A stretch of DNA of 43,065 nucleotides from positions 1-43,065 of the forward strand of contig CAJANL010000021.1 in assembly GCA_903941105.1 (NCBI GenBank), written 5' to 3'. Below, one piece after another: positions 18,715 through 27,453 of the stretch. The stretch's first letter is position 1, and every line of letters starts with the position of its first letter. The notes below the pieces were generated by a model, which did not search any database, had not been told where the DNA came from, and saw only the letters and a program-made list of their open reading frames with translations. The DNA is from an uncultured Rhodospirillaceae bacterium. GTDB lineage: Bacteria > Pseudomonadota > Alphaproteobacteria > Rhodospirillales > Magnetospirillaceae. Both the position numbers and the translations under genes were made by a program.

Positions 18715-18936
18715 CTAAACCAGGATATCCAGATAGGTGCCACGCCGCGCCGAGCGGTCGAGGCTTTCCACCGGGACGTCGGGCGACAGCATGCGATTGC
18801 CGGGGCGGCCGGTAACGCCGGGAGGCGAGCGGCCGGAGTCGCGATCGCGCGCGCCATCAACCCCCACGGGCTGCCGCTGAACCGGCAGGCCGGAGCCGAC
18901 GCGTGACGAACCGATGCCAAGGGGCGAATCGCTCAT
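18715..18936 (-). CDS. Short basic protein of unknown function
   Basis: 73 residues, MSDSPLGIGSSRVGSGLPVQ, a disordered Gly/Arg/Pro-rich middle and a conserved-looking tail VESLDRSARRGTYLDILV. The tail looks like a real motif rather than antisense noise. A TATGAT hexamer lies 10 bases before the ATG, so the message may be nearly leaderless. Moderately unsure that it is expressed. Confidence 0.45.
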   Translation of the reverse strand: MSDSPLGIGSSRVGSGLPVQRQPVGVDGARDRDSGRSPPGVTGRPGNRMLSPDVPVESLDRSARRGTYLDILV

Positions 18937-19067
18937 GCGGTGATCATACCATTTTCGCTGGCCATGAGGCGAAAGTTTTCGCCCCCCCTTGGGAAACCGC
19001 AGCGGCATGCCGATCTGTCACTACAGGCACCCCGCCGGGCGCCGTAACGGACGACATCGGAGGTCCC

Positions 19068-19316
19068 ATGAAAACGCGCCTGCTCATCCTCGCCGCCGCC
19101 CTGGCGCTGTTCGCCGCGCCGGCCTTCGCCATGCACTGCCCCATGGACATGGCCGAAATCGACGCCGCCCTGGCCAAGAACCCCACCCTCATGGCCGATC
19201 AACTGGCCGAGGTCAAGAAGCTCCGCGCCGACGGCGAGGCATTCCACAAGGCGGGCAAGCACCAGGAGTCGGTGGATACCCTGGCCAAGGCCAAGAAGAT
19301 CCTCGGCCTGAAGTGA
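19068..19316 (+). CDS. Small periplasmic protein with His/Cys/Met cluster after the signal peptide
   Basis: 82 residues. A clear signal peptide (MKTRLLILAAALALFAAPAFA) is followed by MHCPMDMAEIDAALAKNP and a helical body ending KKILGLK. The mature N-terminus MHCPMDM could bind a metal such as copper, which is a guess from residues only. GGAGG sits seven bases before the ATG. Confidence 0.7.
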   Translation: MKTRLLILAAALALFAAPAFAMHCPMDMAEIDAALAKNPTLMADQLAEVKKLRADGEAFHKAGKHQESVDTLAKAKKILGLK

Positions 19317-19344
19317 GCGCGTCCGGCACCGCTACGCCCTCCCG

Positions 19345-19752
19345 TCACGGGATGGCGTAGCTGCCGGTGGCATAGGCCACCATCTCGTCGCTGCCAGCGT
19401 CGACCATTTCCATCGCTCCCACCGCCAGACGCCGGCCCAGCTTCAGCAGGCGGGCCTCGGCGATGATGTCGCAGCCCTCGGCCTTGCGCAGGAAGTTGGT
19501 GGTCATCGAGGTGGTGACCGCCATTTCGATGGGGCCGATGGCCGACAGCACCACCGCCCACAGCGCCACGTCGGCCAAGGTCATCAACGCCGGGCCGCTG
19601 ACCACGTTGACCGGCCGCGACAGTCCCGGCCCGAACGGCATCACCAGCCTGGCTTCGCCCCGCTTCAGGGAATCGGCGCGGATGCCGAGATGGTGGGCAA
19701 GGGGAACCAGGCGGATCATCTCGTTGAATGTCTCGGCGGTGATGGCGGCCAT
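19345..19752 (-). CDS. PaaI-type hotdog-fold thioesterase
   Basis: 135 residues with the hotdog pattern: LAHHLGIRADSLKRGEARLVMPF, then NVVSGPALMTLADVALWAVVLSAIG (central helix with the usual G-P/ALMTLADVA motif) and TTSMTTNFLRKAEG. Likely hydrolyses an acyl-CoA. The start at 19752 has AAGGAC upstream. It is divergent from the crotonase gene, which suggests a shared acyl-CoA theme. Confidence 0.82.
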   Translation of the reverse strand: MAAITAETFNEMIRLVPLAHHLGIRADSLKRGEARLVMPFGPGLSRPVNVVSGPALMTLADVALWAVVLSAIGPIEMAVTTSMTTNFLRKAEGCDIIAEARLLKLGRRLAVGAMEMVDAGSDEMVAYATGSYAIP

Positions 19753-19827
19753 CGTGTCCTTGCCCCGGGTGGAATTCACCGTCACACTTTGCCGCCTGAC
19801 CCACCCCCGTTCAAGGAGCCATGTCCG

Positions 19828-20607
19828 GTGTCCGACTCCCTAGTGCTCACCTCCGTCGAGAACGGAGTGGCGACCGTGACCCTCAACCGCCCTCAGGCCC
19901 GCAACGCCCTGTCCACGTCGATGATGACCGCCATCGAGGAGGCCCTCTCCCGCGCCGGCACCGATCCGGCGGTCCGCGTCGTGGTGCTGGCGGCCAACGG
20001 CCCCGCTTTTTGCGCCGGGCACGACCTCAAGGAAATGAGCGGCATCGAGAGCGAGGACGGCATCGCCGCGGTATTCGCCCAGTGCTCGCGGATGATGATG
20101 GCGGTGGTGCGGTTGCCCAAGCCGGTGGTCGCCCGGGTGCACGCCATGGCCACCGCCGCCGGCTGCCAGCTGGTGGCGAGCTGCGACATGGCTTTTGCCG
20201 CCGACGGCGCCCAGTTCGCCACTCCCGGCGTCAACATCGGCCTGTTCTGCTCGACCCCCATGGTGGCGCTGAGCCGGGTGGTGTCGCGCAAGCGGGCGAT
20301 GGAAATGCTGCTGACCGGCAAGCCCGTCGATGCCGCCACCGCCGCCGACTGGGGCCTGATCAATCGCGCCGTGCCGGCCGCCGAGCTGGACGCCACTGTG
20401 GACGAGGTCGCCGCCGCCCTTGCCGCCAAGTCATCCTACACCCTCAAGGTGGGCAAGGACGCCTTCTACAATCAGGTCGAAATGTCCCTGGACGACGCCT
20501 ATTGCTACACCAGCGCGGTGATGGCCGCCAACATGCAGGCGGCCGATGCCGCCGAGGGCATCGACGCCTTCCTGACCAAGCGCCATCCGGTGTGGAAGGG
20601 CTGCTGA
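19828..20607 (+). CDS. Enoyl-CoA hydratase/isomerase family protein, ECHDC3-like
   Basis: 259 residues from a GTG start that has AAGGAG ten bases upstream; the ATG at 19821 is out of frame. The oxyanion-hole segments CAGHDLKEM and ATAAGCQLVASCDMAF are present. The two catalytic glutamates of true hydratases are not: the first position is Gln in GCQLV, and the second falls in TPGVNIGLFCSTP. This pattern is that of the ECHDC3-like branch, whose substrate is unknown, so hydratase activity should not be assumed. Confidence 0.88.
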   Translation: MSDSLVLTSVENGVATVTLNRPQARNALSTSMMTAIEEALSRAGTDPAVRVVVLAANGPAFCAGHDLKEMSGIESEDGIAAVFAQCSRMMMAVVRLPKPVVARVHAMATAAGCQLVASCDMAFAADGAQFATPGVNIGLFCSTPMVALSRVVSRKRAMEMLLTGKPVDAATAADWGLINRAVPAAELDATVDEVAAALAAKSSYTLKVGKDAFYNQVEMSLDDAYCYTSAVMAANMQAADAAEGIDAFLTKRHPVWKGC

Positions 20608-22296
20608 CTACGCCGCGCGCATGCTGTTGAGGAACCGGCCTACCACCTCGCGCAGGTCCGAGGCTTCGTGCGACAGCGAGCGTGCCGCCGACAGGACCTG
20701 CCCGGCGGCGGCGCCGGTTTCGCCGGCCGCCGCGGTCACCGAGCCGATGTTGCTGGATACGTCCTGCGTTCCGGCTGCGGCCTGTTGGATGTTGCGGGCG
20801 ATCTCGGCGGTGGCGGCAGACTGTTCTTCCACTGCCGCCGCGATGGCGCCGGCGATCTCGTTGATCTCATCGATACGGCTGGCGATGCCGCTGATGGCCA
20901 CCACCGCCTCGTGGGTCGAGGACTGCACCGCACCGATCTGAGCGCTGATTTCCTCGGTGGCCTTGGCGGTCTGGCTGGCGAGGTGCTTGACCTCGTTGGC
21001 GACCACGGCGAAGCCCTTGCCCGCCTCACCGGCGCGCGCCGCCTCGATGGTGGCGTTGAGCGCCAGCAGATTGGTCTGGCTGGCGATGTCGGTGATCAAA
21101 TTGACCACGTTGTCGATCTTGGCGGAACTCTCGGCCAGCCCCCGGACGGTGTCGTTGGTCCGGCTGGCATCGCTGGATGCCGCCAGCGACACCTGGCGCG
21201 ACCTCTCGACCTGACGGCCGATCTCCAGAATGGAGGCGGACAGTTCTTCGGCGGCAGAGGCCACCGTCTGCACACTGGTCGAGGCTTCCTCGCTGGCGGT
21301 GGCGACCGTGTTGGCTTGCCGGTTGGTCTGGTGGGCGGTGGCGGACATGGATTGCGCCGTCGCCTCCAATTCGGTCGAGGCGCCCGCCACCACATCGAGG
21401 ACGCCGGAAACGGCAGTGTCGAAATCGCGGGTCAGCTTCTCGATGCCCTGGGAACGGGCTTCCCGGACGGCGATCTGCCGCTTCTCGCTCTCCTCCATCC
21501 GCAGGCGCTCGATGGCGTTGGCCTTGAAGACCTCGACGGCGCGCGCCATCTCGCCGATTTCGTCGCGCCGCTCGCGCCCTCCCACCGTCACCGAGGTGTC
21601 GCCGGTGGCAAGGCGGCCCATCACCGCGATCATGTCGCCGACGGGAAGGGTGATCGAGCGGATGATGACCAGGGCCAGTGCCAAAGACAGGGCCAGACCG
21701 ATGATCACGACGGTCAAATTCACCGTGCGGGCGAGGCCGTAGCTCGCCTCGGCGGCGGTGAATTCTTCCTTCGACACCCGCACCTGGAGAGCCGTCAGGT
21801 CATGCAGGGTCTCCATGGCGGCGGTGAAGGCGGCGGTGCCGCGCGACTTCGAGATGGCACGCGCCGTGGCAATGTCGCCGGCGGTCAGTGACTGCAGCAC
21901 CTCGGTGCGCAGCGAACGATACAGCGCCAGCTGGACAGCGAACTTATCCGTCAGCTGCTTTTCCTCGGGCGTCAGGAATGTCTCGACATAGGCCTTCCAC
22001 TGGTCATCGATGATCTTGTCGAATTTGGTATTGAGCGTGACGGTGGCGGCCTTGCTGTCGTCGCTGAAATTGTCCGACCCGAGAAGAACCACGACGTGGC
22101 TGCGGATCTCCTGCAGCGCATCCGCGACGGCGGCGATCTGCCCCAGGCATACCACCCGATCATCGTACATGGATTTCATGCGGGCGTGGACGCCGCTCAT
22201 GGCGTTCAAGCCGAAGATCGCCACGGTCAGCACCAGTATCACCGTCAGAGCGACCTGCCCAAAAAGTCGGGCGGGAATTCGATGATTTTCCAGCAT
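20608..22296 (-). CDS. Methyl-accepting chemotaxis protein
   Basis: 562 residues. First membrane helix at about 10-30, a periplasmic four-helix-bundle sensor domain (about 31-185), second membrane helix ([21 protein letters not shown]), a HAMP domain (about 212-265) and a cytoplasmic signalling domain. The hairpin tip [47 protein letters not shown] is intact. No CheR-docking pentapeptide is visible at the C-terminus (FLNSMRAA). The stop abuts the stop of the convergent crotonase gene. Confidence 0.96.
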   Translation of the reverse strand: MLENHRIPARLFGQVALTVILVLTVAIFGLNAMSGVHARMKSMYDDRVVCLGQIAAVADALQEIRSHVVVLLGSDNFSDDSKAATVTLNTKFDKIIDDQWKAYVETFLTPEEKQLTDKFAVQLALYRSLRTEVLQSLTAGDIATARAISKSRGTAAFTAAMETLHDLTALQVRVSKEEFTAAEASYGLARTVNLTVVIIGLALSLALALVIIRSITLPVGDMIAVMGRLATGDTSVTVGGRERRDEIGEMARAVEVFKANAIERLRMEESEKRQIAVREARSQGIEKLTRDFDTAVSGVLDVVAGASTELEATAQSMSATAHQTNRQANTVATASEEASTSVQTVASAAEELSASILEIGRQVERSRQVSLAASSDASRTNDTVRGLAESSAKIDNVVNLITDIASQTNLLALNATIEAARAGEAGKGFAVVANEVKHLASQTAKATEEISAQIGAVQSSTHEAVVAISGIASRIDEINEIAGAIAAAVEEQSAATAEIARNIQQAAAGTQDVSSNIGSVTAAAGETGAAAGQVLSAARSLSHEASDLREVVGRFLNSMRAA

Positions 22297-22315
22297 AATT
22301 TCCCCGCGCGGTTAG

Positions 22316-22337
22316 CCATACGGTAAACACCGTATGG
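22316..22337. promoter_or_regulatory. Perfect 9-bp dyad 20 bp upstream of the MCP gene
   Basis: CCATACGGT (22316-22324), spacer AAAC, ACCGTATGG (22329-22337). It is either an operator or a hairpin in the leader of the MCP mRNA just ahead of its start region. Confidence 0.55.
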
Positions 22338-22594
22338 GCGGAAGGTCGATGCAATGCAATATTGCCGGAACATGAACCAAAAAATAAATTTTTTCAAGCG
22401 CAAGAAGCATGGCAATGCTGTCATGTCGTTGGCGCATAACTGTGCAAACTCAAGGAAACATGGGCCTTACCGTATTCATTAATATGTAACATTGCATCTG
22501 TGCCATGCACATCGAGCCTGCTCACCAAAGTGGTGGGCGGAATATCTATCCCCGCTTTGGCGGCGGGCGTAGCGAACGGCCCCTGATGCCGCTG

Positions 22595-22623
22595 TTGTTT
22601 ATTAGTCCGGTCTAATCTAAAGT
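22595..22623 (+). promoter_or_regulatory. Candidate soeABC promoter with internal dyad
   Basis: TTGTTT (22595-22600), 17-bp spacer, TAAAGT (22618-22623). The spacer carries ATTAG-6-CTAAT (22601-22616), the place where a repressor would block polymerase. Hexamers are weak matches. Confidence 0.35.
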
Positions 22624-22648
22624 GCTTCCAAGGCCATAAGGGGGCACC

Positions 22649-25528
22649 ATGAGGGACCCGGTATCCGTTCGAGACGCCGAGATCGGCCGCTCGGAGGTCA
22701 AGACCACCACCTGCTACATGTGCGCCTGCCGCTGCGGCATCCGCGTGCACCTGCGCGACGGCGAGGTGCGCTACATCGAGGGCAATCCCGATCATCCGCT
22801 GAACGCCGGCGTGATCTGCGCCAAGGGTGCCTCGGGCATCATGAAGCAGTACTCTCCCGCCCGCCTGACCAAGCCCATGAAACGCAAGGAAGGCGCCGAG
22901 CGCGGTACCGGCGAGTTCGAGGCCATCTCGTGGGATGAGGCCTATGCCATCCTGGGCGAGCGACTGGCCCATATCCGCGCCACCGACCCCAAAAAATTCG
23001 CCCTGTTCACCGGCCGCGACCAGATGCAGGCGCTGACCGGCCTGTTCGCCAAGCAGTTCGGCACCCCCAATTACGCTGCCCATGGTGGCTTTTGCTCAGT
23101 CAACATGGCAGCCGGGCTGATCTACACCTTTGGCGGCAGCTTCTGGGAATTCGGCGGCCCCGACCTCGATCGCGCCAAGCTGTTCGTGATGATCGGCACC
23201 GCCGAGGACCATCACTCCAACCCCATGAAGATCGCGCTGGGCAAGTTCAAGAAGAACGGCGGCCGCTTCATCGCGGTCAACCCGGTGCGCACCGGCTACG
23301 CTGCCATCGCCGACGAGTGGGTGCCCATCCGCCCCGGTACCGACGGCGCCCTGCTGCTGGCCCTGATCCGCGAGATCATCGAACTGGGCCTGTTCGACCG
23401 CGACTTCCTGATGCAGTACACCAACGCCGCCGAGCTGGTGAATCAGGACCCGGCCAGCGACGAGTTCGGCCTGTTCGTGCGCGATCCCGACGTGCCGGTG
23501 CGGCCCGATACCTTCGAGACCCCCGACAAGCTGTGGTGGGACCTCGCCACCGACGCTGCCACCATCTCACGGGCGGAGGGGACCGAGGGCCGCCTGCTGG
23601 GCTCGTACCGGCTGACCGACGGCACTGAGGTCAAGCCGTCGTTCCAGTTGCTCAAGGAGCGGGTCAAGGACAGCACTCCGGAGTGGGCCGAGGGCATCAC
23701 CGGCATTCCCGCCGCCACCATTCGCCGTCTGGCGCACGAGATGGGGGTGACGGCGCGCGACCAGAAGATCGAGTTGCCCATCGCCTGGACCGACTGCTGG
23801 GGCAAGGACCACGACACCGTCACCGGCAACCCGGTGGCCTTCCACGCCATGCGCGGTCTGGCGGCGCACTCCAACGGCTTCCACACCATCCGCAGCCTCG
23901 GCATCCTGATGACGCTGCTGGGGACCATCGACCGGCCGGGTGGCTTCCGCCACCGGGCGCCGTTTCCCCGTCCCATTCCACCCTGCCCCAAGCCGCCCAA
24001 GGGCTTCGAGGCGGTGCGGCCCAACGAGCCGCTGGTGGGCACGCCCTTGGGCTGGCCGGCCGATCCCGACGATCTGGCGGTGGACGCCAAGGGCAACCCG
24101 GTGCGGCTCGACAAGGGCTTCTCGTGGGAATTCCCCCTGTCGGTGCACGGGCTGATGCACAACGCCATCACCAACGCCTGGCGCGGCGATCCCTACCCCA
24201 TCGACACCATGCTGCTGTTCATGTCGAACATGGCGTGGAACTCGACCATGAATACGGTCGAGGTGCGCAAGATGCTCACCGACAAGCACGAGGACGGCAG
24301 CCACAAGATCCCCTTCCTGGTGGTGTGCGACGCCTTCCAGTCCGAAACCGCCGCCTTCGCCGACCTGCTGCTGCCCGACACCAGCTATCTCGAACGCCAC
24401 GACGTGATGAGCATTCTCGACCGCCCGATCTCGGAGTTCGACGGGCCGGTGGATTCGGTGCGGGTGCCGATCCTGCCGCCCCTGGGCGAGTCCAAGCCGT
24501 TCCAGGACGTGCTGATCGAGTTGGCGACGCGCCTCAAGCTGCCCGCCTTCGTGCAGAAGGACGGCAGCCGCAAGTTCCGCGACTACCCCGACTTCATCGT
24601 CAATTTCGAGACCGAACCGGGGTCGGGAATCGGCTTCCTGTCGGGCTGGCGCGGCAAATCGGGCGAGAAGTTCCTGGTGGGCGAGCCCAACCCCAGCCAG
24701 TGGGACATGTACGCCCGTAACAACAATCATTTCCACTACGAGATGCCGCGCAGCTACCAGTACATGCGCAACTGGAACAAGGGCTACCTGACCTGGGCGC
24801 GGCGCCACCGTCTGGTGCGCTACACCGATCCCATGATCATCCACCTCTACTCCGAGGTGATGCAGAAGTTCCGCCTCGCCGCCGAGGGCAAGTGGCTGGG
24901 CAAGCAGCCGCCGGACCACCTGCGCGAGCGGGTCGGCGGCTTCTTCGACCCGCTGCCCTTCTTCCACGTGCCCCTGGAGTGGGGCGAGACCGACACCATC
25001 AAGTATCCGCTGTCGGCGCTGACCCAGCGTCCCATGGCCATGTACCACTCGTGGGATTCGCAGAACGCCTGGCTGCGCCAGATCCACACCAGCAACGTGC
25101 TGTTCGTCCATCCCACGGTGGGGGCGGTGGGCAATTTCGGCGATGGCGACTGGGTGTGGGCGGAAAGTCGCTGGGGCAAGGTGCGCGCCCAGGCCCGCTT
25201 CACCGAGGCGGTGGAGCCCGGCACGGTGTGGACCTGGAACGCCATCGGCAAGGCCCCCGGCGCCTGGGGTCTGGCGCCTGACGCCGACGAGGCCAAGAAG
25301 GGCTTCCTGCTCAACCACCTGATCAGCGAGGAACTGGCCGGCCATGTCTCCAACTCCGACCCGGTCACCGGGCAGGCCGCCTGGTACGACGTGCGGGTGC
25401 GCGTCACCGCCGCCGGCCCGGACGAGCCCAAGGAGAGCTGGCCGCGGTTTGACCCCATCAAGCAGTTCCCCGGCCAGACCGGCTTCACCGGCCGCATTCG
25501 GGCGTTCTTCGCCGGGAGGAAGGGGTGA
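22649..25528 (+). CDS. soeA: SoeA-type molybdopterin oxidoreductase, probable sulfite:quinone oxidoreductase catalytic subunit
   Basis: 959 residues. An N-terminal [4Fe-4S] motif (CYMCACRCG ... GVICAKG, about 22-60) is followed by the bis-MGD molybdoenzyme fold. FTGRDQMQAL leads to GGFCSVNMAAG near residue 148, whose cysteine is the likely Mo ligand. There is no twin-arginine signal, so the enzyme should face the cytoplasm. This, together with a 4-cluster ferredoxin subunit and a DmsC/NrfD-like membrane subunit, matches SoeABC, which oxidises sulfite to sulfate and passes electrons to quinone. A related reductase (polysulfide, tetrathionate or DMSO type) is the alternative. AAGGGGG precedes the ATG. 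Confidence 0.75.
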   Translation: MRDPVSVRDAEIGRSEVKTTTCYMCACRCGIRVHLRDGEVRYIEGNPDHPLNAGVICAKGASGIMKQYSPARLTKPMKRKEGAERGTGEFEAISWDEAYAILGERLAHIRATDPKKFALFTGRDQMQALTGLFAKQFGTPNYAAHGGFCSVNMAAGLIYTFGGSFWEFGGPDLDRAKLFVMIGTAEDHHSNPMKIALGKFKKNGGRFIAVNPVRTGYAAIADEWVPIRPGTDGALLLALIREIIELGLFDRDFLMQYTNAAELVNQDPASDEFGLFVRDPDVPVRPDTFETPDKLWWDLATDAATISRAEGTEGRLLGSYRLTDGTEVKPSFQLLKERVKDSTPEWAEGITGIPAATIRRLAHEMGVTARDQKIELPIAWTDCWGKDHDTVTGNPVAFHAMRGLAAHSNGFHTIRSLGILMTLLGTIDRPGGFRHRAPFPRPIPPCPKPPKGFEAVRPNEPLVGTPLGWPADPDDLAVDAKGNPVRLDKGFSWEFPLSVHGLMHNAITNAWRGDPYPIDTMLLFMSNMAWNSTMNTVEVRKMLTDKHEDGSHKIPFLVVCDAFQSETAAFADLLLPDTSYLERHDVMSILDRPISEFDGPVDSVRVPILPPLGESKPFQDVLIELATRLKLPAFVQKDGSRKFRDYPDFIVNFETEPGSGIGFLSGWRGKSGEKFLVGEPNPSQWDMYARNNNHFHYEMPRSYQYMRNWNKGYLTWARRHRLVRYTDPMIIHLYSEVMQKFRLAAEGKWLGKQPPDHLRERVGGFFDPLPFFHVPLEWGETDTIKYPLSALTQRPMAMYHSWDSQNAWLRQIHTSNVLFVHPTVGAVGNFGDGDWVWAESRWGKVRAQARFTEAVEPGTVWTWNAIGKAPGAWGLAPDADEAKKGFLLNHLISEELAGHVSNSDPVTGQAAWYDVRVRVTAAGPDEPKESWPRFDPIKQFPGQTGFTGRIRAFFAGRKG

Positions 25529-25543
25529 GTGCCATCAATAGCT

Positions 25544-25682
25544 CCCTCCCCTGGCGAAGCCGGGGGAGGGGTGGGGTGGGGGCCCAAGCGAAGCGCGGGA
25601 GTGTGTCCGCGCGGCACCACTCCCGCCTCGCTCCGCTCGTTGGGCCCCCACCCAACCCTCCCCCGCCGATGGCAGGGGAGGG
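25544..25682. repeat. 139-bp composite inverted repeat inside the soeA-soeB junction
   Basis: The left arm starts CCCTCCCCTGGCGAAGCC; the right arm ends GGCAGGGGAGGG. The reverse complement of the right arm follows the left arm through GTGGGGGCCCAA and GGGAGTG, and the arms meet at the palindrome CCGCGCGG (25607-25614). A solo arm is at 15566-15641. The element fills nearly all of the 177-bp gap between two co-oriented operon genes, so it should fold into a long hairpin in the mRNA. It has no coding potential for a transposase. Confidence 0.8.
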
Positions 25683-25705
25683 CATTGGAGCCAAGAGGCC
25701 ATGCC

Positions 25706-26440
25706 ATGACTAAGCAATACGCCCTGGTCATCGACCTCAACGTCTGTGTCGGCTGCCATGCCTGCGTCACCTCATGCAAGGAGTGGAACACTTCGGGTTG
25801 GGCGGGGCCTTTGACCGATGTCGATCCTTACGGGCCACAGCCCTCCGGCGTGTTCTTCAACCGGGTGCAGACCTTCGAGTGCGGCACCTTCCCCAACACC
25901 GAGACCATCCACTTCCCCAAGAGCTGCCTGCATTGCGAGGAACCGCCCTGCGTGCCGGTCTGCCCCACCGGCGCCTCGTACAAGCGCGAGTCGGACGGCA
26001 TCGTGCTGGTGGACTACGACAAGTGCATCGGCTGCAAATACTGTTCGTGGTCGTGCCCCTACGGCGCCCGCGAGTTCGACCCGGTGCAGGGCGTGATGAA
26101 GAAGTGCACGCTGTGCGTCGACCGCATCTACGACACCTCGATCCCCGAGGAACGGCGCAAGCCGGCCTGCGTCCTGGCCTGCCCGGCCGGTGCCCGCATC
26201 TTCGGCGACGTGCGCGACCCCGATTCAGAGGCCTCGCAGGCCATCCGCGACAATGCCGGCTTCCAGCTGATGCCGGAGTGGGGCACCAAGCCGGCCAACC
26301 ACTACCTGCCGCGGCGCAAGACCCGCATGCGCCTGCACCACGACGAGCTGGTGCGTGCCGACAACCCGCTGAAGCTGGAGGGCGAACAGCCCGCTCCCGC
26401 CTTCACTGCCCCCGTCATCGACGATCTGTCGAGCTGGTGA
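25706..26440 (+). CDS. soeB: SoeB-type iron-sulfur electron-transfer subunit
   Basis: 244 residues with four cysteine groups for four [4Fe-4S] clusters: CVGCHACVTSC, CLHCEEPPCVPVCP, CIGCKYCSWSCP and CTLCVDRI...ACVLACP. This is the DmsB/NrfC-type subunit that carries electrons between the molybdenum subunit and the membrane subunit. The start at 25706 has AAGAGG upstream; the frame is open further upstream, but only through the repeat element, so longer N-terminal versions are artefacts. Confidence 0.88.
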   Translation: MTKQYALVIDLNVCVGCHACVTSCKEWNTSGWAGPLTDVDPYGPQPSGVFFNRVQTFECGTFPNTETIHFPKSCLHCEEPPCVPVCPTGASYKRESDGIVLVDYDKCIGCKYCSWSCPYGAREFDPVQGVMKKCTLCVDRIYDTSIPEERRKPACVLACPAGARIFGDVRDPDSEASQAIRDNAGFQLMPEWGTKPANHYLPRRKTRMRLHHDELVRADNPLKLEGEQPAPAFTAPVIDDLSSW

Positions 26441-26444
26441 TGCC

Positions 26445-27425
26445 ATGAAGCCCGCCTTCTCCGTCCTGTTCCTCACCACCCTGATCGGCGCCGGCCAGGG
26501 CATGCTGGTGGCCCTGGTCACCGGGCAGTTCTACTTCGTCATCGGCGCCGGGGCCGGGCGCGAGAGCGGCGGCTTCTACGCCATCGGCAGCCTGGTGGCG
26601 CTGGCCTTCCTGGGGCTCGGGCTGTTCGCTTCGTTTTTCCATCTCGCCAACCCGCAGCGGGCGTGGCGCTCGGCGACCAAATGGAAGACATCGTGGCTGG
26701 CGCGCGAGGTCCTGCTGCTGCCGGCGGTCATCGGCGCCGCCGTTGTCTATGGCGGTCTGCACGCCCTGGGCTGGAGCCCGGTGCTGCTGACCTTCAGCAA
26801 CGGCAAGGACCTCGAACTGACCATGGCGGTCGGCTTCCTGGCAGTGGGGGCGGCGCTGCTGCTGTTCGTCTGCACCGGCATGATCTACGCCTGCGTCCGC
26901 TTCATCCGCGAATGGGCCAGTTCGTGGACGGTGATCAACTACACCCTGATGGGGCTGGCCTCGGGCTTCACCCTGGCCGCCACCTATGCCGCCGTGATGA
27001 AGTCCCCCATGCGCGATTTCCTGGTGGGCGACGCGGTGTCCCTGACCCTGCTGGCCTTGACCACCCGGGCGGTGCAGGTGTGGCGCAACAGCCGCGTCAA
27101 GCAGCGCTCCACCCTGAAAAGCGCCATCGGCATCCACCACGACCGCATCCGCCAGATCAGCCAGGGCTTCATGGGCCAGTCGTTCAACACCACCGAGTTC
27201 GTCGCCCCCGGCGGGCCGGAGACGGTGCGGGGCCTGACCGCATTCTTCCTGCTGGCCGGCTTCGCCCTTCCCGCCGTCTTGCTGGTAGCCGGATTGCGTG
27301 GCGGCGAGCCCATTCTGCTGGCCACCGCCTTCGTCAGCCAGTATCTCGGCCTGCTGGCCGAACGCTGGGTGTTCTTCGCTTCGGGCAAGCACGTGCAGAA
27401 CCTGTATTATCAGGGACGCGCGTAA
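26445..27425 (+). CDS. soeC: SoeC-type membrane anchor and quinone-interacting subunit (DmsC family)
   Basis: 326 residues with about eight hydrophobic helices, starting MKPAFSVLFLTTLIGAGQGM. SFFHLANPQRAWRSATKWKTSWLAREV is the loop with histidine and tryptophans typical of DmsC proteins. The gene lies 4 bp after soeB, so the three form one operon. It would receive or donate electrons to the quinone pool. Confidence 0.82.
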   Translation: MKPAFSVLFLTTLIGAGQGMLVALVTGQFYFVIGAGAGRESGGFYAIGSLVALAFLGLGLFASFFHLANPQRAWRSATKWKTSWLAREVLLLPAVIGAAVVYGGLHALGWSPVLLTFSNGKDLELTMAVGFLAVGAALLLFVCTGMIYACVRFIREWASSWTVINYTLMGLASGFTLAATYAAVMKSPMRDFLVGDAVSLTLLALTTRAVQVWRNSRVKQRSTLKSAIGIHHDRIRQISQGFMGQSFNTTEFVAPGGPETVRGLTAFFLLAGFALPAVLLVAGLRGGEPILLATAFVSQYLGLLAERWVFFASGKHVQNLYYQGRA

Positions 27426-27453
27426 CGCCCGCGCTCCGTGATAGGGTTGCGGC

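Larger units (their letters stand above)
22297..22648. other. Divergent regulatory region MCP / soeABC
   Basis: 352 bp, clearly more AT-rich than the flanking genes. It contains a perfect dyad at 22316-22337 close to the MCP start and a promoter-like element with an internal dyad at 22595-22623 before soeA. No open reading frame is convincing. Confidence 0.6.

Noticed and set aside
25529..25705. An N-terminal extension of SoeB by 59 codons
   Set aside because: It is the translation of the inverted-repeat element; the conserved protein and a ribosome-binding site start at 25706.
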